Position numbers and translations under genes: made by a program | Origin: SIG440 sp045580025 | Lineage (GTDB): Bacteria > Bacillota > Clostridia > Monoglobales > Monoglobaceae | Direction: 5' to 3' | DNA: 7,968 nucleotides | NCBI GenBank assembly: GCA_045580025.1 | Contig: JAZNNB010000070.1 | Coordinates: 1 to 7,968 of the forward strand | In this document: in pieces, positions 1 through 6,330 of the stretch | Layout: each line of letters begins with the position of its first letter | How positions within the stretch are numbered: the first letter of the stretch is position 1 | Notes under the pieces: generated by a model | The model's database searches: none | What the model saw: only the letters and a program-made list of their open reading frames with translations | Told to the model about the DNA's origin: nothing

Positions 1-188
1 TTTATTCCGTCTGTATTCTTAGGGATGGTAAAACTTCTTCCTGTTCTTCTATCAATATCCCTTATCTGTTTACGATATCTCTCGTAACTTTCTTTTGCTT
101 CTTCAGGAGCATCTTCATTTAATACATACGCATATGTTTTCTCGTCCCTGTGAGCCCAATTACGCCAATATAAATCCAATTTTACCAT
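1..188 (-). CDS. Small hypothetical protein, 5' part (runs off left edge)
   Basis: I read an open frame of 62 codons without a stop from an ATG at 188-186 down to position 1. The protein begins MVKLDLYWRNWAHRDEKTYA and continues with a strongly charged, probably helical stretch (EEAKESYERYRKQIRDIDRR, residues 29-48) and then TGRSFTIPKNTDGI. An AAGGAAAGAG-type ribosome binding site lies just upstream (about 195-206 on this strand), and a TTGACA-17-TCTAAA promoter candidate lies at 214-242. Together with the sensible amino-acid composition, this makes it a real gene rather than a chance frame. I see no signal peptide or membrane segment in the visible part, and I do not recognise the family. 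It points the same way as the SDR gene upstream of it, but the 179-bp gap and its own promoter suggest a separate transcript. Confidence 0.7.
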   Translation of the reverse strand, partial: MVKLDLYWRNWAHRDEKTYAYVLNEDAPEEAKESYERYRKQIRDIDRRTGRSFTIPKNTDGI

Positions 189-213
189 TTAGATTCTCTT
201 TCCTTTCTACAAA

Positions 214-242
214 TTTAGACAATCTTTATAGACTCGTGTCAA
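214..242 (-). promoter_or_regulatory. Candidate promoter for the small left-edge gene
   Basis: Read on the minus strand, a perfect -35 box TTGACA (242-237) is followed after 17 bp by TCTAAA (219-214), a 4/6 match to TATAAT. Transcription would start near 207, giving a very short leader that still holds the AAGGAAAGAG ribosome binding site. The -35 is strong and the -10 only moderate. Confidence 0.4.
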
Positions 243-253
243 GTTGGGCCAAG

Positions 254-317
254 AAATCGGTTATTTTCAATATAAGCAACAAAATTCCACTTTATGTCTT
301 TGATATAACACCGATTT
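254..317. repeat. Interrupted inverted repeat upstream of the left-edge gene
   Basis: AAATCGGTTAT (254-264) is matched in inverse orientation by ATAACACCGATTT (305-317); the arms pair over AAATCGGT and TTAT with one extra base. The 40-bp spacer is too long for a normal terminator hairpin and no T-run follows, so a two-site operator or chance are the alternatives. The rest of the 189-367 gap holds only the promoter candidate at 214-242 and AT-rich DNA. Confidence 0.3.
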
Positions 318-367
318 GTTGATTTACCACAATATACACATTATAAACACATATGCCCAATCCATAT

Positions 368-1168
368 TTAAGGTCTGAGACCCATGCCTCCTTCAAGAGT
401 TAAGGTTTCTCCATTCATATATTTAAAATCAGGGGAAGCAAGTTGTACACAGACTCTGCCGATTTCAAGTTCAGAATCTCCGAAATGACCTGCCGGCGGA
501 ATTTTTACATTTGCCTTAAATGCATCGGGATATGCTTTTTCGAAGTTCTCAAGCTGTGCAGTCCATGCAAGAGGACAAATAACATTTGTATTTATTCCAT
601 CCTTTGCCCATTCGGTTGCAGCAACACGGCTTAATCCACGAATAGCCTCTTTTGCAGCCGCATACGAACATTGTCCATAATTACCAAAAAGTCCTGCCCC
701 TGATGCAAAATTTATAACGCTTCCCTTTGTTTCTTTAAGGTATGGATAGCATGCTTTCATATAATAAAATGTTGCATACAAACCTGAATACATAGCAAGG
801 TTAAACTGTTCTGTTGTATGTTCCTGAATAGTGACTCCTGATGCGGATGCTTGTGCATTATTTATAAGAACATCTATCCTTCCAAAAGTTTCAATGGTTT
901 TTTCAACAACTTCTTTTGCTATTGCCTCGTTATCATTATTCTCTGAAATATCCGCGGAAAGTGCTAATACCTTTATGCCATATAGTTTTTCAAGTTCTTC
1001 CTTTGCCTTTTCAAGTTTGGCAGTATTTCTTCCGGTAATAACGAGATTTGCACCTTCCTTTGCATAAGCGGTCGCAATACCATAACCTATCGAACCGCAT
1101 TTTCCATCCGAAAGAATTGCATACCCTGCACCTGTTATAATTGCTGTCTTACCTTTTAAAAAACTCAT
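368..1168 (-). CDS. SDR-family NAD(P)-dependent oxidoreductase
   Basis: A 266-residue short-chain dehydrogenase/reductase, a normal length for the classical family. It should use NAD(P)H to reduce a carbonyl, or the reverse, in the cytoplasm; the substrate cannot be told from sequence. The Rossmann start is T12-G13-A-G15, then nine extra residues (YAILSDGKC), then GSIGYGIA (25-32). ITGR at 44-47 puts an Arg after the second strand, which usually favours NADP(H). Further on are D73, NNAQ (103-106; the usual motif is NNAG), catalytic Ser at about 156 (NFASGAG), and Y169-x3-K173. The usual PG after strand 6 is replaced by CPLAW (198-202). I chose the ATG at 1168 because AAGGAG sits just upstream. 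An in-frame ATG at 1213 lies at the predicted transcription start and has no ribosome binding site. The gene is divergent from the aconitase operon. Confidence 0.9.
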   Translation of the reverse strand: MSFLKGKTAIITGAGYAILSDGKCGSIGYGIATAYAKEGANLVITGRNTAKLEKAKEELEKLYGIKVLALSADISENNDNEAIAKEVVEKTIETFGRIDVLINNAQASASGVTIQEHTTEQFNLAMYSGLYATFYYMKACYPYLKETKGSVINFASGAGLFGNYGQCSYAAAKEAIRGLSRVAATEWAKDGINTNVICPLAWTAQLENFEKAYPDAFKANVKIPPAGHFGDSELEIGRVCVQLASPDFKYMNGETLTLEGGMGLRP

Positions 1169-1217
1169 ATTAACTTCTCCTTTTAGTTTTATAGTATAAA
1201 TAAATAACTCCATGCAC

Positions 1218-1246
1218 AGTATATCATATTTTTATTTTAAAAGCAA
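1218..1246 (-). promoter_or_regulatory. Promoter of the SDR gene (extended -10)
   Basis: Read on the minus strand, TTGCTT (1246-1241) and TATACT (1223-1218) are separated by 17 bp, and TG stands one base before the -10, giving an extended -10 element. The weak -35 (3/6) is compensated by the extended -10. The start would fall near 1211, leaving a leader of about 43 nt with the AAGGAG site. This also rules out the in-frame ATG at 1213 as the translation start. Confidence 0.6.
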
Positions 1247-1385
1247 CAATTTTGAATGATAAAAATGCCAAAATAAAGTAATTTTAATCATCTGTTTTTG
1301 GGGGATTTCAAGTTAAATTTAATTCTTCGCCTATAACATTTTAAAATTATAAAACAACATCTTGCATGGACACCATAGACATATT

Positions 1386-1423
1386 TTTAACAATCCAAAA
1401 CTTTCCACAGCATAATTTAACAA
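1386..1423 (+). repeat. Two direct TTTAACAA elements, 30 bp apart
   Basis: TTTAACAA occurs at 1386-1393 and again at 1416-1423, exactly 30 bp (about three helical turns) apart. TTAACAA is a half-site of the clostridial Rex operator (TTGTTAA-N4-TTAACAA), and Rex is encoded in the downstream operon. Neither copy has the inverted TTGTTAA partner, so Rex binding is only a possibility. In DNA this AT-rich the match could be chance. Confidence 0.25.
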
Positions 1424-1479
1424 ATTTTTCTTAATAATGTGAAAATATCCTTTTTTTGTCTTGATTTCGCATTTTAAAC

Positions 1480-1500
1480 TGTGGATAACTTTGTGGATAA
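1480..1500 (-). promoter_or_regulatory. Pair of perfect DnaA boxes
   Basis: TGTGGATAA occurs at 1480-1488 and at 1492-1500, in the same orientation and 12 bp apart. On the minus strand each reads TTATCCACA, the consensus DnaA box. A degenerate third candidate, CTTTCCACA (1401-1409), lies in the opposite orientation with two mismatches. AT-rich DNA follows on the operon side. The boxes lie roughly 95-115 bp upstream of the -35 of the aconitase promoter. They could titrate DnaA or let DnaA affect transcription; two boxes alone do not make an origin. Confidence 0.6.
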
Positions 1501-1504
1501 CGTG

Positions 1505-1517
1505 AATTGTAACAATT
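1505..1517. promoter_or_regulatory. 13-bp palindrome, operator-like
   Basis: AATTGT-A-ACAATT is a perfect odd-length palindrome, four bases after the second DnaA box. It could be a site for a dimeric regulator of the operon, which starts about 80 bp downstream. It does not fit the 18-bp Rex operator. Its low complexity means chance cannot be excluded. Confidence 0.3.
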
Positions 1518-1593
1518 ATGTAAACTTTAAAATGTATACAATTTTTTGTTTTTTCTGCAATTTTTTATCGTTTATTTTTATATTGCTCAAAAC

Positions 1594-1622
1594 TTGACAA
1601 AGAAGAGATTTTTGTATAAAAT
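1594..1622 (+). promoter_or_regulatory. Main promoter of the acn-icd-rex operon
   Basis: A perfect TTGACA (1594-1599), a 17-bp spacer and TAAAAT (1617-1622, 5/6 to TATAAT) form a strong vegetative promoter. The expected start is near 1629-1631, giving a leader of about 30 nt that carries GGAGG at 1646-1650. The leader is too short for a riboswitch. Confidence 0.75.
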
Positions 1623-1659
1623 ATTATGGTATTATGTTTATTTTTGGAGGACATATTTT

Positions 1660-3594
1660 ATGGGACTTACACTTGCACAAAAGATTATTAAAAATCACCT
1701 GGTTTCAGGGGAAATGATTGTCGGTCAGGAAATAGGCATCAAAATTGACCAAACTCTTACTCAGGACGCCACAGGAACAATGGCATATCTTGAATTTGAG
1801 GCTATGGGCGTTCCCAGAGTAAAGACCGAAAAATCAGTTGCATACATTGACCACAATACCCTGCAAAGCGGTTTTGAAAATGCAGATGACCACCGTTTTA
1901 TTGGCAGTGTCTGCAAGAAACACGGTATATACTTTTCACGTCCGGGAAACGGAATTTGTCATCAGGTTCATCTTGAACGCTTCGGCAAGCCGGGAAAAAC
2001 CCTGATAGGTTCTGACAGCCACACCCCTACTGGCGGCGGTATTGGTATGCTCGCAATCGGTGCCGGCGGTATGGACGTTGCTGTTGCTATGGGCGGAGGT
2101 ACATACTATATAACCTGTCCCAAGATTGTAAAGGTAAACCTCACAGGAAAGCTTTCTCCTTGGGTTGCTGCAAAGGATGTCATCCTTGAAGTTTTGAGAC
2201 GCCTTTCAGTAAAAGGCGGTGTTGGTAAGATAATTGAATACACAGGTGAAGGCGTCAAAACCCTTTCTGTTCCTGAACGTGCTACAATCACAAATATGGG
2301 TGCAGAGCTTGGTGCTACCACCTCTATCTTCCCCTCAGACGAAATTACTCTTGAATTTTTGAAAGCTCAGCAAAGAGAAGAAGATTTCACTCCCCTTTCA
2401 GCAGACAGTGATGCTGTATATGATGAGATAGTTGAAATCAACCTTAGTGAGCTTGTTCCCCTTGCTGCATGTCCTCATTCACCTGATAATGTTAAATCCG
2501 TTGCAGAAATCGGCGAAATGAAAATCGACCAGGTCTGCATCGGTTCTTGCACAAACTCTTCACTTCTTGATATGCTGAAGGTTGCATACATCCTGAAAGG
2601 AAAAACTGTTCACCCTGATGTTTCGCTTTCTATTGCACCGGGCTCAAAACAGGTTCTTAATATGCTTGCTGATTGCGGTGCACTTTCTGATATGATTGAT
2701 GCGGGTGCAAGAATCCTTGAGAGTGCCTGCGGTCCTTGTATCGGTATGGGACAATCCCCAAATTCCGGCGGAATTTCACTTAGAACCTTTAACCGCAACT
2801 TTGAAGGTAGAAGCGGCACAAAGGACGGACAGATTTATCTTGTTTCACCTGAGCTTGCAGCTGCTTCTGCTATTTCCGGTGTCCTTACCGACCCACGCAC
2901 TTTGGGTGATATGCCAAAATTCCAGATTCCTGAAATTTTCACCATAAACGACAATATGGTTGTTCCTCCCGCCTCCGCTGAAGATATGGACAGCGTTGAG
3001 GTCCTCCGTGGTCCAAACATAAAGCCGTTTCCTGTATCGGAGGCAATGCAAGACGAAATCACAGCAAAATGTAGTCTCAAGGTTGGCGACAATATCACAA
3101 CAGACCATATTATGCCTGCTGGTGCAAAAATCCTTCCTCTTCGTTCAAACATCCCGAAGATTTCAGAGCACTGCTTCACTGTTTGCGACGAGAAGTTCCC
3201 AAGCCGTGCACTTGAACTCGGAAAAAGCATAATCGTTGGCGGTCTCAACTATGGTCAGGGCTCATCCCGCGAGCACGCGGCTCTTGCTCCTCTTTATCTT
3301 GGAGTTAAGGCTGTAATTGTAAAATCCTTTGCCAGAATTCATATGGCAAATCTCATAAACGCGGGTATTCTTCCTCTTACCTTCTTGAACGAGGCTGATT
3401 ATGACAAAATAGACCAAATGGACGAGCTTTCGATGTGTGATCTTAAGAATATAATCACAAATGAAGACGAACTTACCATAACAAACGTTTCAAAAGGCTT
3501 TGACTTTAAAGTAAAAGTTGATTTGTCTGAGCGTCAGCGTGCTATGATTAAGGCAGGCGGGTTGCTTAACTACACAAGAGAATCTTCAAAATAA
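1660..3594 (+). CDS. acnA: Aconitate hydratase (short bacterial, Aquifex-type)
   Basis: Converts citrate to isocitrate through cis-aconitate in the cytoplasm, using a [4Fe-4S] cluster. At 644 residues it is much shorter than the roughly 900-residue AcnA of Escherichia coli and fits the compact Aquifex-type group found in anaerobes. Visible motifs are SDSHTPTGGG (118-127), IGSCTNSS (294-301) with cluster Cys297, CGPCIGMGQSP (357-367) with Cys357 and Cys360, and GDNITTDHIMPAG (476-488). The C-terminal swivel domain carries the substrate-binding loop YGQGSSREHAA (531-541). All three cluster cysteines are present, so it should be active. I chose the ATG at 1660 because GGAGG lies 9 nt upstream and because the in-frame ATG at 1546 lies ahead of the promoter. 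It is the first gene of the operon; isocitrate dehydrogenase follows after 22 bp. Confidence 0.95.
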   Translation: MGLTLAQKIIKNHLVSGEMIVGQEIGIKIDQTLTQDATGTMAYLEFEAMGVPRVKTEKSVAYIDHNTLQSGFENADDHRFIGSVCKKHGIYFSRPGNGICHQVHLERFGKPGKTLIGSDSHTPTGGGIGMLAIGAGGMDVAVAMGGGTYYITCPKIVKVNLTGKLSPWVAAKDVILEVLRRLSVKGGVGKIIEYTGEGVKTLSVPERATITNMGAELGATTSIFPSDEITLEFLKAQQREEDFTPLSADSDAVYDEIVEINLSELVPLAACPHSPDNVKSVAEIGEMKIDQVCIGSCTNSSLLDMLKVAYILKGKTVHPDVSLSIAPGSKQVLNMLADCGALSDMIDAGARILESACGPCIGMGQSPNSGGISLRTFNRNFEGRSGTKDGQIYLVSPELAAASAISGVLTDPRTLGDMPKFQIPEIFTINDNMVVPPASAEDMDSVEVLRGPNIKPFPVSEAMQDEITAKCSLKVGDNITTDHIMPAGAKILPLRSNIPKISEHCFTVCDEKFPSRALELGKSIIVGGLNYGQGSSREHAALAPLYLGVKAVIVKSFARIHMANLINAGILPLTFLNEADYDKIDQMDELSMCDLKNIITNEDELTITNVSKGFDFKVKVDLSERQRAMIKAGGLLNYTRESSK

Positions 3595-3616
3595 GATAGA
3601 GAAAGGAAAAGACAAA

Positions 3617-4828
3617 ATGGAAAAAATCAAAATGACCACCCCTCTCGTTGAGATGGACGGGGATGAAATGACAAGAATAATATGGAAGATGATAAAGGAC
3701 ATTCTTATTCTTCCATATGTAGATTTGAAATCAGAGTATTATGACCTTGGTCTTGAATACAGAAACGAAACAGATGATAAAGTTACATTTGACTCAGCTT
3801 ATGCCACAAAGAAATATGGTGTTGCTGTTAAATGTGCTACAATCACTCCAAATGCAGAACGTGTAAAGGAATATAACCTCAAGGAAATGTGGAAATCCCC
3901 AAATGGCACAATCCGTGCAATCCTTGACGGAACTGTTTTCCGTGCTCCGATTATCGTAAAGGGCATCACCCCTTACATTCCCACTTGGACAAAACCCATT
4001 ACCATTGCCCGTCACGCATATGGTGATGTTTACAAAAACACCGAAATGCAGGTTGAAGCAGGCTCAAAATGTGAGCTTGTCTGCACAGACAAAGACGGCA
4101 ACGAAATCCGCCAGACCATTCACGAATTTGGTGAAAGCGGCGGTATCATTCAGGGTCTTCACAACATTGACCAGTCAATCGAAAGCTTTGCACGCTGTTG
4201 CTTCAATTATGCACTTGATACAAAGCAGGATATCTGGTTTGCTACGAAAGACACCATTTCAAAGAAATATGACCACAGATTCAAAGATATCTTCAACGAA
4301 ATTTTTGAAGCGGAATACAAAGAGAAATTTGATGCAGCAGGCATTGAATACTTCTACACCCTTATTGACGACGCTGTTGCGCGTGTTGTTCGTTCAGAAG
4401 GCGGCTACATCTGGGCTTGCAAAAACTATGACGGCGACGTTATGTCAGATATGGTGGCTACAGCCTATGGCAGCCTTGCAATGATGACCTCTGTCTTGGT
4501 ATCTCCTGACGGAACTTATGAATACGAAGCTGCACACGGCACAGTTCAGCGTCACTATTACAAGCATCTAAAGGGCGAAGAGACCTCAACAAACAGTGTA
4601 GCAACACTTTTTGCATGGACTGGTGCACTTCGCAAAAGAGGTGAACTTGACGGGCTTTTGGACCTTACGGATTTTGCTGAAAAGCTTGAAAAAGCTACTA
4701 TCAAAACCATCGAAGATGGTATAATGACAGGAGACCTTTATCTCCTTTCAAATCTTGAAAACAAGAAAAAAGTTAATACAGAAGAATTTTTGCTTGCAGT
4801 AGGAGATACATTGAAAGAAATGCTCTAA
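3617..4828 (+). CDS. icd: Isocitrate dehydrogenase, NADP-type, eukaryote-like homodimeric class
   Basis: Oxidatively decarboxylates isocitrate to 2-oxoglutarate, most likely with NADP+. The 403-residue protein belongs to the class that includes human IDH1 and not to the E. coli Icd class. Residues equivalent to the human substrate contacts are at almost the same numbers: T77, the SPNGTIR loop with S94, N96 and R100, then R109, R132 and Y139. K211 and D251 follow, and the metal-binding D274 and D278 lie in KNYDGDVMSD. HGTVQRH (307-313) is the cofactor-phosphate region, where Arg-His supports NADP. The intact R100 and R132 argue for the normal reaction. The start at 3617 has AGAAAGGAA upstream; the next in-frame Met (M6) would sit too far from it. 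Together with aconitase it forms the oxidative branch to glutamate. No citrate synthase is in view. Confidence 0.96.
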   Translation: MEKIKMTTPLVEMDGDEMTRIIWKMIKDILILPYVDLKSEYYDLGLEYRNETDDKVTFDSAYATKKYGVAVKCATITPNAERVKEYNLKEMWKSPNGTIRAILDGTVFRAPIIVKGITPYIPTWTKPITIARHAYGDVYKNTEMQVEAGSKCELVCTDKDGNEIRQTIHEFGESGGIIQGLHNIDQSIESFARCCFNYALDTKQDIWFATKDTISKKYDHRFKDIFNEIFEAEYKEKFDAAGIEYFYTLIDDAVARVVRSEGGYIWACKNYDGDVMSDMVATAYGSLAMMTSVLVSPDGTYEYEAAHGTVQRHYYKHLKGEETSTNSVATLFAWTGALRKRGELDGLLDLTDFAEKLEKATIKTIEDGIMTGDLYLLSNLENKKKVNTEEFLLAVGDTLKEML

Positions 4829-4862
4829 TTTCTTATTTATTTACCAAAACGGAGGAAAGCTA

Positions 4863-5501
4863 ATGGAAAAGTCAGTATCATCATCGGTTATCAAGCGTCT
4901 GCCAAGATATTACAGATATTTGGGAGAGCTCCTTAGTCTCGGAATTGAGCGTATATCTTCAAAAGAACTCAGCCAGCGTATGGGAATAACCGCTTCACAG
5001 ATACGTCAAGACCTCAACTGTTTCGGTGGTTTTGGTCAGCAGGGATATGGTTATAATGTTGAATACCTCTATGGAGAAATTGCAAAGATTTTGGGACTTG
5101 ATTCCAACTATAAAGCAATACTCGTAGGTGTGGGAAACATAGGTCATGCTCTTACACGAAATACTAACTTTGAAAAACGCGGGTTCAACCTCGTGGGCAT
5201 TTTTGATACCGACCCTGATAAAATTGGTATGAAAATTCAGAACCTTACCGTTATGGACTACAAAGAGATCAAATCATTCATAGAAACAGAATGTCCCACC
5301 ATGGCGATACTTTCTGTTCCGCGGGCCTCCGCAAATCAGGTTGCAAACGAGCTTTATGATATGGGGATCAAGGCATTTCTTAACTTTTCTTATGCAGAGC
5401 TTGCAAAAAGGGATGACGCGGTGGTTGAAAACATCCACCTTGGTGACAGCCTGATGAGGCTTTGCTACAAAATTTCCGAAAAAAACAAAGACGAGGTTTA
5501 A
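4863..5501 (+). CDS. rex: Redox-sensing transcriptional repressor Rex
   Basis: A 212-residue Rex, the usual length. Rex dimers bind DNA when NAD+ is high and release it when NADH rises, controlling fermentation and redox genes. The N-terminal winged helix (about 8-65) holds the conserved recognition region ASQIRQDL...FGGFGQQGYGYNVE (44-67). The Rossmann domain starts with GVGNIG (89-94), and D115 in IFDTD at the end of the second strand fits NAD(H) rather than NADP(H). The C-terminal helix (about 195-208) would swap between subunits. GGAGG lies 7 nt before the ATG. It is third in the operon, 34 bp after icd, and its stop is only 4 bp from the next ATG. No full Rex operator (TTGTTAA-N4-TTAACAA) is found upstream of rex or of the operon, so autoregulation is not shown here. 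Confidence 0.96.
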   Translation: MEKSVSSSVIKRLPRYYRYLGELLSLGIERISSKELSQRMGITASQIRQDLNCFGGFGQQGYGYNVEYLYGEIAKILGLDSNYKAILVGVGNIGHALTRNTNFEKRGFNLVGIFDTDPDKIGMKIQNLTVMDYKEIKSFIETECPTMAILSVPRASANQVANELYDMGIKAFLNFSYAELAKRDDAVVENIHLGDSLMRLCYKISEKNKDEV

Positions 5502-5505
5502 TTCT

Positions 5506-6312
5506 ATGCGTGTTTTTGCCCTTGTTGGTAAGTCAGGCACGGGAAAAAGTTTTCAGTGCACCGAGCTTGCCCGTGAGCATAATATTGAAGCTATTATTGA
5601 TGATGGTTTGCTTATTTCAGGAAACAAAATCCTTGCAGGGAAATCTGCCAAGCACGAAAAAACCAAGATGGCATCTGTCAAATCAGCAATTTTTGCCAGT
5701 GACAGCCATGCCGAAAGCATAAAATCCGCAATAAAAGAGAACCATATAAAATCTGTTCTTGTCCTTGGCACATCCGACCGTATGATTTTTGAAATTGCAT
5801 CTCGTCTTGAACTTCCAAATCCTGAAAGAATTTTTCAAATTGAAGAGCTGGCTACTCCTGATGAAATAAACACTGCAAAAATAATGCGTGAAAAACACGG
5901 TAAGCATATTATCCCTGCCCCCGTTTTAGAGGTGAAAAAACAATTTTCCGGCTATTTCCTAAACTCTCTTATCCTCCCTGAAAAACGTGACCTTTCCCTT
6001 GAGAAAACGGTTATGCGGCCTACCTACAGCTACCTTGGAAGCTTCAAAATTTCACCGAAAGTTATTGCCGAAATCTGCAGATATGAGCTGTCGCAAATTC
6101 CTGAAGTTGTGGAAATTTTTAAAATCCAGAGCTATTCTGATATAAACGGTTATATCGATATTTCCGTTGAAGTTTCCCTGCGTTACCCGTGCAATGTTCC
6201 CGATGTTTCAGCTCTTATTCAATCAACTTTAGGGAATGCTGTCGAACACAGCACCTCTATTATTGCAAAAAATATAAACGTATTTATTAAATCGTTGGTT
6301 TCAAAATCCTAA
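5506..6312 (+). CDS. P-loop NTPase fused to an Asp23/Gls24-like domain, function unknown
   Basis: A 268-residue two-part protein. The N-terminus has a clear Walker A motif, GKSGTGKS (8-15), then an acidic IIDDG (30-34) and a hydrophobic strand VLVLGTS (84-90). These look like a small P-loop ATPase or kinase-like fold, but no classical Walker B is certain. A conserved-looking linker, KHIIPAPVLEVKKQFSGYF (133-151), leads to a C-terminal domain (about 174-264) with the Asp23 pattern: FKISPKVIAEI, then IDISVEVSLRY...VPDVSALIQ and a final INVFIKSL strand. Asp23-family proteins are linked to cell-envelope stress in Gram-positives. No signal peptide or membrane segment is visible, so it should be cytosolic. 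GAGG (5493-5496) lies inside the end of rex, 9 nt before the ATG, so the two genes are probably translationally coupled. I recall similar uncharacterised clostridial proteins. The domain calls are firm, but the function is unknown. Confidence 0.88.
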   Translation: MRVFALVGKSGTGKSFQCTELAREHNIEAIIDDGLLISGNKILAGKSAKHEKTKMASVKSAIFASDSHAESIKSAIKENHIKSVLVLGTSDRMIFEIASRLELPNPERIFQIEELATPDEINTAKIMREKHGKHIIPAPVLEVKKQFSGYFLNSLILPEKRDLSLEKTVMRPTYSYLGSFKISPKVIAEICRYELSQIPEVVEIFKIQSYSDINGYIDISVEVSLRYPCNVPDVSALIQSTLGNAVEHSTSIIAKNINVFIKSLVSKS

Positions 6313-6330
6313 GAAAGGATTTAAGATTTT

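Larger units (their letters stand above)
1247..1593. other. AT-rich divergent control region between SDR and aconitase
   Basis: This gene-free stretch is very AT-rich. It holds two TTTAACAA elements, two perfect DnaA boxes, a 13-bp palindrome and a run of T-rich tracts (about 1541-1580). I find no plausible small ORF with a ribosome binding site, no riboswitch-like structure and no tRNA in it. An in-frame extension of the aconitase frame back to 1546 would lie upstream of the operon promoter and is not translated in the main transcript. Confidence 0.6.

Noticed and set aside
95..322. Plus-strand open frame of 75 codons at the left end.
   Set aside because: No ribosome binding site, odd composition, and it lies antisense to the well-supported minus-strand gene and its promoter.
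316..332. Imperfect palindrome TTGTTG-ATTTA-CCACAA that resembles a Rex operator.
   Set aside because: It is 17 bp instead of 18 and lacks the inner TTAA/TTAA bases, so it does not fit the Rex consensus.
372..382. Short palindrome GGTCTGAGACC at the end of the SDR gene as a terminator.
   Set aside because: The stem is only five base pairs with a one-base loop, and no T-run follows it on the minus strand.
1401..1580. A chromosomal origin made of DnaA boxes plus AT-rich DNA.
   Set aside because: Only two perfect boxes and one poor one are present, and none of the usual origin neighbours (dnaA, dnaN, recF, gyrB) are in view. A regulatory or titration role is more cautious.
1546..1659. An in-frame N-terminal extension of aconitase with 38 hydrophobic and aromatic residues that could pass for a signal peptide.
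   Set aside because: The strong promoter at 1594-1622 lies inside it, GGAGG is placed correctly for the ATG at 1660, and aconitase is cytosolic.
2835..3248. Minus-strand open frame of 137 codons inside aconitase.
   Set aside because: It is the antisense shadow of a highly conserved coding region (the swivel domain and linker) and shows no recognisable protein.
4005..4484. Plus-strand open frame of 159 codons overlapping icd in another frame.
   Set aside because: It is a frame shadow of conserved icd codons, with no ribosome binding site and no family features.
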